Below, in pieces: positions 32,347 through 40,625 of a stretch of 50,114 nucleotides of DNA. The translations under genes and the position numbers were made by a program. Origin of the DNA: Rhabdochlamydiaceae bacterium (GTDB lineage Bacteria > Chlamydiota > Chlamydiia > Chlamydiales > Rhabdochlamydiaceae); assembly GCA_019745395.1 (NCBI GenBank), contig JAIETG010000012.1:1-50114 (forward strand), written 5' to 3'. The first letter of the stretch is position 1, and every line of letters starts with the position of its first letter. The notes under the pieces were generated by a model that ran no database searches, was not told the DNA's origin, and saw only the letters and a program-made list of their open reading frames with translations.

Positions 32347-33459
32347 TTAGGAAGTAAGGAGATTTAAAAGAAGAGGAAAATCTATGTTTTGTTCCACTAA
32401 AGAGATCGCCTCTTGGATTTTTTCCTCATCTTCTTTTTGAATCTTTGCTGTAAAGGATCCAATTCTGTCTAAGATCTCGTCACTGTGCAGGGGAATGTGC
32501 AATGCGGGGATTTTTGCCCTTTGAAGTTCTTCGATGACAAAATTTCGAGGAGCAAGTTGTCCTGTCAAAATAAGCCCAAATCCAAGGTCGACATCTTTTT
32601 GTAAAGATTGAAGCTCCCAGTATTTAGCTAGGATTGTTAGGATGATCTCTTCTCTGTGCGCAGGAGTGATGATGAGCTGATGTGGTTCGATACTCTCTCG
32701 AAAGATAGCGGCGGAGGCCGCGGCTAAACGGATTTGAGTAAAGTGTCTTAGTTGATATTGTTCTCCGGATAGGAAGGTTCCTCCAAGTAAGGATTTGAGA
32801 TCGTAAATAGAAGGATTTCCTAATATGGAATCTATAGGGATACATCCTAAAAGTGGGACATTCCATCGTTCCAAGGCTTTTTTCATGTACAAGGAAATTT
32901 TATCTTTTTTTTCTGGTTTTACGCGGTTTAAAATGACTCCTGCCACAGGAACCTGATACACATCGCACAAGGTTTTGCTTAGTGTAAGCTCATCAAAAGA
33001 AGATCCAAGCCCTCCTGAAGCAATCAAAAGAACGGGCAATTTGAGTTCTTTTGCTACTTGTGCATTATTTAGATCTAAAATGGATCCGACCCCCATATGT
33101 CCTGTCCCTTCGACAACGAGTACTTGGCCTGAAGCTTTGAGCTTTTCATAGGAATAAAGGATAGAGTCTAAGAGGGGTTTGGTTTGGATCTTTTGATCTA
33201 AAAAATCCTTGGTAAAGCCAGAAGTTACAAGTACAGGGCTCATGTAGGCGTCTTGACTTTTCAATCCAAAGTGTTCTTTGATCAAAAGAGCATCTTTATC
33301 TACCCATACACCAGACTGTGTTTGTTCTACTTCCTGTCCAATAGGTTTCATATAAGAGATGTCGATGCCACGTTTCCGAAGGCCAGAAAGAAGCCCTAAG
33401 GAAAGAGTGGTCTTTCCTACATGTTGACCGGTAGATGCGATGAAGAAACTAGAAAGCAT
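32347..33459 (-). CDS. BioD-like P-loop plus DRTGG-domain protein
   Basis: 370 residues. The N-terminal half is a dethiobiotin-synthetase-like NTPase: P-loop STGQHVGKTTLSLG (residues 9-22), YMKPIGQE, and VVEGTGHMGVGS. The C-terminal half resembles the DRTGG domain (LIITPAHREEIILTIL, GLILTGQLAPRNFVIEEL, TAKIQKEDEEKI). This is the N-terminal arrangement of large phosphotransacetylases, here without the catalytic Pta domain. A nucleotide-sensing or regulatory role is possible. GAGGG precedes the ATG. Tight linkage to the CofE-like gene is notable. Confidence 0.8.
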   Translation of the reverse strand: MLSSFFIASTGQHVGKTTLSLGLLSGLRKRGIDISYMKPIGQEVEQTQSGVWVDKDALLIKEHFGLKSQDAYMSPVLVTSGFTKDFLDQKIQTKPLLDSILYSYEKLKASGQVLVVEGTGHMGVGSILDLNNAQVAKELKLPVLLIASGGLGSSFDELTLSKTLCDVYQVPVAGVILNRVKPEKKDKISLYMKKALERWNVPLLGCIPIDSILGNPSIYDLKSLLGGTFLSGEQYQLRHFTQIRLAAASAAIFRESIEPHQLIITPAHREEIILTILAKYWELQSLQKDVDLGFGLILTGQLAPRNFVIEELQRAKIPALHIPLHSDEILDRIGSFTAKIQKEDEEKIQEAISLVEQNIDFPLLLNLLTS

Positions 33460-33512
33460 GGATTCCCTCTTTTTTCTTTCTTATAAGGAATCTGCATCTT
33501 AATTTTCTTCTA

Positions 33513-34808
33513 CTAAATCGTGCCTACATCTTTTAAAAGCTTTTTTTTGCGCCATAAGTAAATGGGAACACCACTTAGCACAAAGAGCGAGCATAAGAGC
33601 AAGTTCTCCCAAGAGGTGAAGGCAAGAACCCATACGCAAAATAAGCAAGCTAAGATAGCAATAAGCCCGTAGAGTTTTGGTTTTTCTGAGTGGATTTGCT
33701 TTTTAAAAAGCATTTTTAAAAAGGCAAGCCCGCAGGCCATGTAGATGAATAAAAAGATCGATACAGAAAGATCGATAATCGTATTCAATTGTTGTAAAAT
33801 ATTGGGTGTTAGCGTGAGAAATAAAAGGATCTGTGTGCAGACTAACGCGATAAGTAAGCTGATATAGGGGGATCCTGATTTATTGGCTTTTGCAAAAAAA
33901 GAAGGAAATAAGCCTTCTTTGGCAGCTTCAGCAGCAATCTGACCACTTGTAAGAACCCAGGCATTTAGTGTACCAATACAAGAAATGAAAGCAGCTAGCG
34001 CAATCATGCAATGCCAACTTCCTCCAAACATCACTTTGGCCGCCTCTACATAAGGGGCCTGGCTATTTATTAGAACAGAAGAGGGGAGTATTCCCATGAC
34101 AGAAAAACTGTTTAAAAAATAAATCCCTGCAACGATTGCTGTTCCTAATATGACGGCTCTTGGAATGGTCTGAGTGGGTTTGTCAATGATTCCCGCTGCT
34201 GTTGTTGCAGTTTCAAGCCCAATAAAGCCCCAAAAAGCGAGTACAGAAGAAGCGTTAAGAGAGCTGAAAAAAGAGGGGCCTTCAGGAAAGGTAAAGTGCT
34301 CTGCCTTAATAAAGAAAAATCCAGCGAACGGTATGATGATTAAGGGTGCGCACTTTAAAAAGGTTAAGAAGATTTCGCAAGATCCTGCTAAGGAAGCGCT
34401 TCGAATATTGATTGCTGTAATTGCTGTAACGATTGCGATTTCAAGTCCTAGGGTAAGTAGAGGTCCTGAGATGTGGACTAAAGAAGATAAATATCCGATG
34501 GCTGCAACTATTACCGCTATGCTACTTGCCCAGGAGATGATCCAGTAGGTCCAGGCAGTGAAAAAAGCTGCTTTACGACCAAAAGCTTTTTCAATATAGA
34601 CATGGGGCCCTCCTCCTTTCGAAATACGCATGCTTAGCTGAGCAAAAACAAGTGCCAAGAGCAAAGCGCCGATTCCGGATGTAAGCCACCCAAATAAGCT
34701 AACAGCCCCAAAAGGTGCTAAGCTTGTGGGTAGTAAGAAAATCCCGGAGCCAATTTGACTTCCAATAACGAGCGCTACTACGGAGCGGAAATGTAGTTTT
34801 TTAGCCAT
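33513..34808 (-). CDS. APC family amino-acid permease/antiporter
   Basis: 431 residues with twelve hydrophobic segments. The first helix has GSQIGSGIFLLPTSLA, the substrate-binding GSG(I/V)F break of the amino acid-polyamine-organocation family. The early sequence, GWLTSGIGALLLALVFAQLS and GGGPHVYIEKAFG, is close to the AdiC/basic amino-acid antiporter branch. Import or exchange of an amino acid with the host is the likely job; the substrate is unknown. AAGGTAGGT precedes the ATG. The next gene starts 53 bases on. Confidence 0.88.
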   Translation of the reverse strand: MAKKLHFRSVVALVIGSQIGSGIFLLPTSLAPFGAVSLFGWLTSGIGALLLALVFAQLSMRISKGGGPHVYIEKAFGRKAAFFTAWTYWIISWASSIAVIVAAIGYLSSLVHISGPLLTLGLEIAIVTAITAINIRSASLAGSCEIFLTFLKCAPLIIIPFAGFFFIKAEHFTFPEGPSFFSSLNASSVLAFWGFIGLETATTAAGIIDKPTQTIPRAVILGTAIVAGIYFLNSFSVMGILPSSVLINSQAPYVEAAKVMFGGSWHCMIALAAFISCIGTLNAWVLTSGQIAAEAAKEGLFPSFFAKANKSGSPYISLLIALVCTQILLFLTLTPNILQQLNTIIDLSVSIFLFIYMACGLAFLKMLFKKQIHSEKPKLYGLIAILACLFCVWVLAFTSWENLLLCSLFVLSGVPIYLWRKKKLLKDVGTI

Positions 34809-34842
34809 ACCTACCTTAAAAAAACTCTGGCATTATAGCGAT

Positions 34843-35307
34843 TCAAGGGCTCAATTGCAATGAGAACTTCAAAAGGTGGGAAATCGTTTCTTGGGTTTCT
34901 ACAAAAATTTCTTCATCAGGGCGCATTTTGAGAACTTCTTCTAAAGAAAACCATCGGATCTCTGGGCTAGAGATCAATTTTCCTCCCGAGGGTTTTCCTA
35001 GATAGATGCAGTCTATATGCTGATGTGCGGGAGTTTGTCCGTGTTCTGGAATATTTTCTAAAAGGCAAAGATAGGGTCTTTCTATGCTTTTCGCGTTCCA
35101 TCTATCGATCCATACATTTTCCTGTAGGATCCACTCGATTTCAAGTCCCGTTTCTTCTAAAACTTCTCTTTTAGCTCCTTCTGCTGGAGTTTCATCTTTT
35201 TCTAGGTGCCCTCCTGGAGGTAGCCATTTTTTGAGTTTTGGGTGTAGTAAAAGAAGGACTTTTTGTTCAAAAATTAAGTAGGCTGTAGCTGTAAAATGCC
35301 TTTCCAT
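34843..35307 (-). CDS. Nudix hydrolase
   Basis: 154 residues with a complete Nudix box: GGHLEKDETPAEGAKREVLEETGLE (G-x5-E-x7-RE-V-x-EE-x-GL). It hydrolyses a nucleoside diphosphate linked to another moiety; which one cannot be told. The spread between the N-terminal strand TATAYLIFEQKVLLLLHPKL and the box is normal. GGAG precedes the ATG. It is the first gene of the minus-strand run, 34 bases before the permease. Confidence 0.87.
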   Translation of the reverse strand: MERHFTATAYLIFEQKVLLLLHPKLKKWLPPGGHLEKDETPAEGAKREVLEETGLEIEWILQENVWIDRWNAKSIERPYLCLLENIPEHGQTPAHQHIDCIYLGKPSGGKLISSPEIRWFSLEEVLKMRPDEEIFVETQETISHLLKFSLQLSP

Positions 35308-35559
35308 GGAAGTTCTCCGTTTTTTTTTGCTTCATACAGGATAACTTTCCTAACTACTGAAGGTAAAGCTTTTTAAAGCGGGGTGTTAAATATTTTATTC
35401 AAACTCTCGGAGAGATTAAGATTTTGTTTCCTCAGAGATCTTATATATCTTTATATAAATGAATTAGAATATTCTGTTCTGTGATTTTACCCATTTTTCT
35501 GGCCACTATTACTGGTCTGAAGCTATACTGTTAAGGATTCTAAAAAGGTTAAAAATTTT

Positions 35560-36186
35560 ATGAGACAGTTTGATGAGCTGTGGGAAGTGGCGACACGCCT
35601 AAACAGCCCAAATGGATGTCCTTGGGACTTGAAACAGACGTTTTTCTCTTTGCAGCCATATGTGCTGGAAGAGGCTCATGAAGTAGTAGAGGCTATAGAT
35701 CGTGGGCTCGATAAAGAGATTGTAGAGGAGCTTGGAGATCTTTTGTTTACGGTGCTTTTCTACGCCCAAGTAGCAAAACGGGAAGGGAGATTTTCTGTTG
35801 AAGAGATTTTAGAGGCAGTTAAAGAAAAATTGATTCGAAGACATCCTCATGTATTTGGTGAAACTCAGGTAGCATCTGAAGAAGATGTGATCCGTAACTG
35901 GGATCTGATTAAAAAAGAGCAGGAAGGGAAAAAAAAGAAAGAATTTCTCAAAGAACTTCCGGCTTTAGCTAAAGCGCAGAAAATGGTCAAAGAGTTCAAG
36001 AAAACCCATTTTTCTGACTTAGACAAGGTGGAGATTTCTTCAGAGGAGGAAATTGCAGCATCCCTTTGGGATATCGTAGAAAAAGCAGAAAAATCTGGAG
36101 TTGATTGTGAAGGAGTTTTGAGAAGGCTTCTTTTAAAAAAACAAGAGGCATTTCAAGAGTGGGAGACTTTACATGAACATACTTAG
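35560..36186 (+). CDS. mazG: MazG-family nucleoside triphosphate pyrophosphohydrolase
   Basis: 208 residues with one MazG domain: GCPWDLKQTFFSLQPYVLEEAHEVVEAI supplies the EExxE metal site, and EELGDLLFTVLFYA the ExxD. The rest is a charged helical tail, so it is shorter than the two-domain E. coli protein (263). Family members clear abnormal or excess NTPs. The stop lies 14 bases inside the next gene, indicating coupled translation. Confidence 0.9.
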   Translation: MRQFDELWEVATRLNSPNGCPWDLKQTFFSLQPYVLEEAHEVVEAIDRGLDKEIVEELGDLLFTVLFYAQVAKREGRFSVEEILEAVKEKLIRRHPHVFGETQVASEEDVIRNWDLIKKEQEGKKKKEFLKELPALAKAQKMVKEFKKTHFSDLDKVEISSEEEIAASLWDIVEKAEKSGVDCEGVLRRLLLKKQEAFQEWETLHEHT

Positions 36187-36763
36187 TAATCGGTTTATTG
36201 AAACATTTTCTGGTGCAAGAGAGCAGAGAGTTGTTGCCAAAAGACGTAAAATTGAAGCCCATTTTCAAAAGTTGGAAAATATTACGGGAGCAGCTTTTAC
36301 TATAGCTTCAGAAGAAATTAAAGAAGGAGTAGTGGGGGGGTATTTTTTACGCCTTAACGCTAAGGCTCCCTATAAACCTTTGGCGCAAGCTTGTGAAGGA
36401 TATTGCTTAGATACAGTGCATTCACATCTTTTGAGTCCAGTTCTCTATGCGCTTTCTTCTTTGTATTCTCTTTATTTAACCCATGTTCCGGTTTCTTTTT
36501 ATGTTGTTTCAGAAAAGCTCCTGGAAAAGTGTCAGCAGATTTTAGAAAAAGATAGAGATCTAAAAGATCCTATAGAGGTGGCGATAAGACTCCTTTTGCT
36601 TTCTTTGCCAAAAGTTGAGTTCTCACCCTGTTTTAAGGGGCCTTTTTTTGAAAAAATGCAAAGTAAACTATATTTAGCGAAAAATCGTAATCGAGAAGAC
36701 GTACAGTCTTTGGATTTTGCTGTGATTGCGAACCATTTACTACAAGAGGAGATTGTTTTATGA
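36173..36763 (+). CDS. hypothetical protein (196 aa)
   Basis: No family is recognised. The N-terminus is basic (KRRKIEAHFQKL), the middle contains hydrophobic stretches (VLYALSSLYSLYLTHVPVSFYVV), and there is no signal peptide. A G7 run spans GTG GGG GGG (36334-36340). It overlaps mazG by 14 bases and the lipoprotein gene by four (TTATGA), so it belongs to the same operon; GGGAG and GAGGAGA sites support both junctions. A link to nucleotide house-cleaning or to the envelope cannot be decided. Confidence 0.7.
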   Translation: MNILSNRFIETFSGAREQRVVAKRRKIEAHFQKLENITGAAFTIASEEIKEGVVGGYFLRLNAKAPYKPLAQACEGYCLDTVHSHLLSPVLYALSSLYSLYLTHVPVSFYVVSEKLLEKCQQILEKDRDLKDPIEVAIRLLLLSLPKVEFSPCFKGPFFEKMQSKLYLAKNRNREDVQSLDFAVIANHLLQEEIVL

Positions 36764-37596
36764 GGCTCGTGCGTGTTTTTTCTGTTTTCCTTCTTGCTTT
36801 TTTCGCTTTTTCTTGTTCCGATTCTCGTCGTAAAGCTCCAGCTTTTACGTATGATCTACACTTGTCCTATCAAGGGGGATCTAAAGATTTTGCAGTAATC
36901 TGCTTTCACGGATTTGGTGGAGATTATCGAGTCGGAGAGTCTGTAGAACCATTTATGCAAGAGAAAGCTACTTTGGTCAGTTTTAATTTTCCAGACTACG
37001 GAAAACGATCTGGATTTTTGGATCCAAAGCAAACTTCTTTTGGTACAATCGAAGAGATTTTACCGGCCTTATATGTGCTTAAGCAGACAGTGATCGATAA
37101 AGGTTTTAAAAAAGTATGTCTTTACGGATTTTCTGCAGGGGCCGCAGCTGCTATTAATTGTATTTCTGTGCTCAATACTTCTTTGCAAGATGCTGCTTTA
37201 GAGCGCATTGGAATCTACGAAGTGGAAAAAAAGAAGATTTTATCCGCTCTTCAATTGGGAGATGTCATTTTAGATACCCCATTAAAATCTATCGACGAGC
37301 TTGTTTCGCTTTATGGAAATACTCAAGAGCTAGAAGTTATCGGTAAAAGATTTCGTGATAACGAGATGGATCCGATTTATAGCCTAAAATATTGGCAAGG
37401 GCTGTCTTTGAATGTTTTAGTACATTTTCAGGTTCCTGATGAAGTGGTGTCTAATCGCGACGATGCCTTGTTTGTAGAGACTCTGAAATCCTATAGTCGA
37501 GGAAACGTTGATGTGCTAGTTGGTAGCGATACAGGGCATAAGCTTCCTCACGCTTCTTTGTGGGAGTATTATATTCAGAAAAAATCTGTCCACTAA
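36760..37596 (+). CDS. alpha/beta-hydrolase lipoprotein
   Basis: 278 residues. A lipoprotein signal peptide of 18 residues ends in AFSC19; the lipobox is slightly atypical. The mature part has the alpha/beta-hydrolase core: oxyanion loop HGFGG at 50-54, nucleophile elbow GFSAG with Ser125, and a late His in SDTGHKLPH. Such enzymes are esterases, lipases or thioesterases; the substrate is unknown. It would sit in the periplasm, anchored to a membrane. It converges with the next gene, overlapping by four bases. Confidence 0.82.
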   Translation: MRLVRVFSVFLLAFFAFSCSDSRRKAPAFTYDLHLSYQGGSKDFAVICFHGFGGDYRVGESVEPFMQEKATLVSFNFPDYGKRSGFLDPKQTSFGTIEEILPALYVLKQTVIDKGFKKVCLYGFSAGAAAAINCISVLNTSLQDAALERIGIYEVEKKKILSALQLGDVILDTPLKSIDELVSLYGNTQELEVIGKRFRDNEMDPIYSLKYWQGLSLNVLVHFQVPDEVVSNRDDALFVETLKSYSRGNVDVLVGSDTGHKLPHASLWEYYIQKKSVH

Positions 37597-38204
37597 GCGC
37601 TTTGAGATTCTTCTGCAGGAGGGCGGTGAATAATAGAAATCCCGCTCTTTTTCAAAGAGTCCATGAGTATTTGATGTGGGCCTTTTGAAAAGTTTTGCGG
37701 GTTTTTTACGATCTGACGCATGATTTGAGCAATTGCCTTTGCTTCTGTAGTAGAAAGTTGGCCTTGAACAGTATGAGCCAATGTCTTTAAATATCCCTTA
37801 AATTTTTGCCTGTAATCAGCTTCTTCAGAAGAGCTATAGTTGGAATGAATGCAAAAAAGGTATTCGATTTCTGTTGCGTGGGCAATAAGCTCCGCTTTGG
37901 GATTTTCATGAATGAGTTTTTGTAGAATGTGCTGCGTCGCTTCGAAAAGATGTTGTCGTTGAACCTTCCCATCTTGTACTTGCTCTTTGATATTTAATAG
38001 AGCTGAAAAGGCTTCCTTTTCTGTGGACGCCGTAATGTAGTTTCCTCCCGTATTGGACATTTGTACGATACGTAGAATTTGAGATAGGATTTGAAAAGTA
38101 TCTGCATGGGTTTTAGGTTCAGAAGTAGACCTCATAAGCCAGAAGTATAACTCCTCGGCAATGGAGTGGAGATCTGACATAGGTTTTTCTGCCTCATGAC
38201 CCAT
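37593..38204 (-). CDS. hypothetical protein (203 aa)
   Basis: No family is recognised. The composition is soluble and helical, with heptad-like segments (QHILQKLIHENPKAELIAHATEIEYLF) and no signal peptide. GAGAGGG precedes the ATG at 38204; a second Met at residue 9 is possible. Its C-terminus is Ser/Glu/Gln-rich. It stands alone on its strand between a lipoprotein gene and the khpA unit. Confidence 0.65.
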   Translation of the reverse strand: MGHEAEKPMSDLHSIAEELYFWLMRSTSEPKTHADTFQILSQILRIVQMSNTGGNYITASTEKEAFSALLNIKEQVQDGKVQRQHLFEATQHILQKLIHENPKAELIAHATEIEYLFCIHSNYSSSEEADYRQKFKGYLKTLAHTVQGQLSTTEAKAIAQIMRQIVKNPQNFSKGPHQILMDSLKKSGISIIHRPPAEESQSA

Positions 38205-38524
38205 ATTTTGCCCTCTCTAAGAGACAAAACCTCTTCTTTGTGGAGAAAAGGTGTTTGTAAGTTTTTTATTCTCAAGTTGTTTTAAAGAGATATAGAGTCT
38301 CAGGGGACTAATGTTAAAATCTATTTCTCTTATAATAGAATTGTATAATAACGCGTATTTATTTTAATAATATTTTTATTTGTTTCGCGTTTTTATGTTC
38401 TTATTGTTCCCATGTTCTGTGAGTTAGGATGAGAAAAGCTTAAAAAAAAATGGACGCAAAAGATGGGAATGCTAAAATATCATCAGATCTTTTGGAGCTC
38501 GCGCCAAGAAACGAAGGAAATTTC
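38205..38524. other. 320-base gap upstream of khpA
   Basis: Two TATAAT boxes lie at 38331-38336 and 38344-38349 on the plus strand, without convincing -35 partners. A frame continuous with khpA is open back to an ATG at 38450 behind an A-run, so a longer protein of 101 residues cannot be excluded. No RNA gene is recognised. Confidence 0.35.
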
Positions 38525-38755
38525 ATGAACGAATTTATTGCATATCTCATTAAGAACTTAGTAGACGAACCCGATTCCGTCCAGGTACAGCTGTTAGAAA
38601 ATGAAAAAGGAACCACGATCGAAGTAAGAGTAGCGCAAGCTGATGTGGCCAAGGTGGTTGGCAGACAGGGAAAGACGATTCATTCTTTACGAACTATTGC
38701 TATGACAATAGGTGCGCGCTTTGGAAAAAGAGTGCGTCTAGAGCTTTTGCAGTAG
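38525..38755 (+). CDS. khpA: KH-domain RNA-binding protein
   Basis: 77 residues when started at the ATG 38525, which has AAGGAA upstream and begins MNEFIAYLIKNLV like known KhpA proteins. It holds one KH domain with the GxxG loop in KVVGRQGKTIHSLRTI. KhpA is a small RNA chaperone that often works with KhpB. In Streptococcus it affects cell division; in Chlamydia the role is unclear. An ATG at 38450 would add 25 residues. It leads into miaA, 15 bases on. Confidence 0.85.
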   Translation: MNEFIAYLIKNLVDEPDSVQVQLLENEKGTTIEVRVAQADVAKVVGRQGKTIHSLRTIAMTIGARFGKRVRLELLQ

Positions 38756-38770
38756 GACCCTGGAGAGTAA

Positions 38771-39796
38771 GTGAACGATACATCGCTAGAAGATCAAGAT
38801 CTGCAACGTTTTCTTAAGCAGATTGTTAGCCCCGACCGAATTCAAATTTCTTTGCCGGATCCTCGGAAGAAGGTTATTGTGATTTCAGGGCCCACTGCAG
38901 TGGGAAAGACGCAACTTTCCCTGCAGGTTGCTCGGGCTTTGGGAGGGGAGATCATTTCGGCGGATTCTATGCAAGTATACAGGGGAATGGACATCGGTAC
39001 TGCTAAGCTACCTTTGGAAGAAAGGCAGTCCATTCCTCATCATTTGATGGACATTCGTGATTTGCATCAAACTTTTAATGTCGTAGATTTTTACGAAGAG
39101 GCGATGCAGACAATTCAAAAAATCCACGATAAAGGGTTGGTCCCTATTGTTGTCGGGGGGACGGGGTTTTATTTACACGCTTTGCTTTACGGTCCTCCTA
39201 GTGGACCTCCTTCGATGGCTTCGGTAAGGGAACAGTTGGAGAAAGAGTGGGATTTGGAAGGGGCAGAAGCGCTTTGGAAAAGACTTCAAGTGTACGATGC
39301 GGAATATGCACGTACGATTACAAAGAACGATAAGCAGAAAATTGTTAGGGCTTTGGAGATTATTGCGATTTCTGGAAAAAAGGTTTCTGATTTTCTAATT
39401 TCTTCTATAGAGCCCCAAAAATACAACTTCCGCTGTTGGTTCCTTTATATGCCTAAAGAAGTTTTGTATCGCAAGATTGAACAAAGATGTGAAGAGATGC
39501 TAGCTCAAGGGTTCTTGGACGAAGTGAAAGCTTTGGAAAAACAAGGGCTTCGCAATAATTCCTCTGCGTCTCAAGCTATTGGGTATCGGCAGTGCTTAGA
39601 GTTTTTGTCATCGCCGCAAGCTGAACCAGACTTAGATCATCTCATATCTTCTTTTAAGCAGGCTTCTCGAAGGTATGCGAAAAGACAGTTTACCTGGTTT
39701 CGTAAAGAGTCTTTGTTTCGTTGGATCCATCGAGAAGAGTATTCTCTTCAGCGTGCTGCAGAGGTCATATTGCAGGATGCTGAAGCGCCTTTTTAG
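38771..39796 (+). CDS. miaA: tRNA dimethylallyltransferase
   Basis: 341 residues starting at GTG with GGAG in front. It transfers a dimethylallyl group to A37 of tRNAs reading UNN codons. P-loop SGPTAVGKTQLS, then ISADSMQVYRGMDIGTAK, and VGGTGFYLHALLYG are diagnostic. The C-terminal half keeps SQAIGYRQCLEFL and the TWFRKESLFRW end. It overlaps no gene but its 3' end faces a decayed minus-strand gene. Corresponds to CT766. Confidence 0.94.
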   Translation: MNDTSLEDQDLQRFLKQIVSPDRIQISLPDPRKKVIVISGPTAVGKTQLSLQVARALGGEIISADSMQVYRGMDIGTAKLPLEERQSIPHHLMDIRDLHQTFNVVDFYEEAMQTIQKIHDKGLVPIVVGGTGFYLHALLYGPPSGPPSMASVREQLEKEWDLEGAEALWKRLQVYDAEYARTITKNDKQKIVRALEIIAISGKKVSDFLISSIEPQKYNFRCWFLYMPKEVLYRKIEQRCEEMLAQGFLDEVKALEKQGLRNNSSASQAIGYRQCLEFLSSPQAEPDLDHLISSFKQASRRYAKRQFTWFRKESLFRWIHREEYSLQRAAEVILQDAEAPF

Positions 39797-39803
39797 GTTT
39801 TAT

Positions 39804-40159
39804 TTAAAAGCCCCAGCGCTCTTGTCGCTGTCTAAGCTTTTCTGTTCTTTGTTCTCTAAATATATAACTACTACTTATCATCTGGGTGGCAAATGTGATT
39901 ACCGTCGTTACGGGATTAGTTGCTCTGTAGCAAAGATTGCTTCTGCGTGGATCGCATTCTATCTTGTAGAGGATAGTTGCAACTCCAATAGTACTTATTA
40001 GAAATGCTCAACTAGCCAGGTTTTCTCAGGGTGTTCCCTTGCAGGCAAGTCCATTGCCTAGGCGTTTATATTCAACTGCAAATGCAGGATGGTTTGCAGT
40101 GAAGTGGTTGTCTATTTTTTGTAGGATAATCTTCCTTATTTTATTTTTAATAAAATTGT
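39804..40159 (-). pseudogene. decayed minus-strand gene with two in-frame TGA codons
   Basis: Reading the minus strand from about 40159 to the TAA at 39804-39806 gives roughly 118 codons with only two internal stops, TGA at 40026-40028 and TGA at 40008-40010, six codons apart. The readable part looks like protein. It has a hydrophobic segment (AFLISTIGVATILYKI), then CDPRRSNLC, a second hydrophobic stretch (TVITFATQMISSSYIF), and a basic end (KLRQRQERWGF). Both TGAs could come from CGA by one transition. No acceptable start is seen and a TAA precedes it. I do not recognise the family; a two-helix membrane protein is likely. Confidence 0.45.
39806..39841 (+). terminator. weak hairpin after miaA
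   Basis: Outer AAAAGC (39806-39811) with GCTTTT (39836-39841) enclosing CAGCG with CGCTG. It could end the khpA-miaA transcript. It overlaps the 3' end of the decayed minus-strand gene. Confidence 0.35.
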
Positions 40160-40438
40160 TTTGTGTATTTTACTTCAATGTAAGTGATTATTTGTATTTG
40201 ATATTTCATCTTAGAAATTGGTGGGAATGATGATTTTAGGTTTGTCATTTCTTTTTTTAACCTTAGTGAAGTATATTTTACCGAATACGTTGTTCGTTTG
40301 TTTTTTTTGATTCGATTTATTTGTTTTTATTTAAAAAATAAAGCGTAGATCTCGTCTGAAATTGTAGTTGTCGCGATTTTATTTTAATGATTTAATTTTT
40401 TTCGATTTTTAGCCCTTGTCATGTTGTGATAAAAAGGC

Positions 40439-40467
40439 TTTTCATAAAAAGTTTTTTTTCTTATAAT
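40439..40467 (+). promoter_or_regulatory. candidate promoter of the coiled-coil gene
   Basis: TTTTCA (40439-40444) and TATAAT (40462-40467), 17 bases apart. A start near 40474 would give a leader of about 150 bases. Confidence 0.45.
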
Positions 40468-40473
40468 CTCCCG

Positions 40474-40625
40474 GTTTATAGTATGCAAAGCATTTTTTGT
40501 TAATTATTTAGGCTGAATTTTAGCCTTATCAGCAGATTTGCTGAGCAAAGTGGGTACTTCTCTCGTTCTTAAACAACTTACAATAAGGGAGCGCGCTATA
40601 GCAGCGGTGCAAAACTGCTAGTCTT
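40474..40625 (+). promoter_or_regulatory. structured 5' leader with three hairpins
   Basis: Stem 1: AGGCT 40510-40514 with AGCCT 40522-40526. Stem 2: TCAGCA 40529-40534 with TGCTGA 40539-40544, loop of four. Stem 3: TAGCAG 40599-40604 with CTGCTA 40615-40620. No T-run follows stem 3. A small RNA or a cis-acting leader is possible; no known riboswitch family is recognised. Confidence 0.35.

Noticed and set aside
39675-40001. Plus-strand ORF of 108 codons overlapping the miaA end
   Set aside because: Its start lies inside miaA and the translation is low in typical protein features; the minus strand there looks more like a decayed gene.
40039-40230. Plus-strand ORF of 63 codons rich in Phe, Leu and Ile
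   Set aside because: TTG start without SD in very T-rich DNA; composition follows the base bias.
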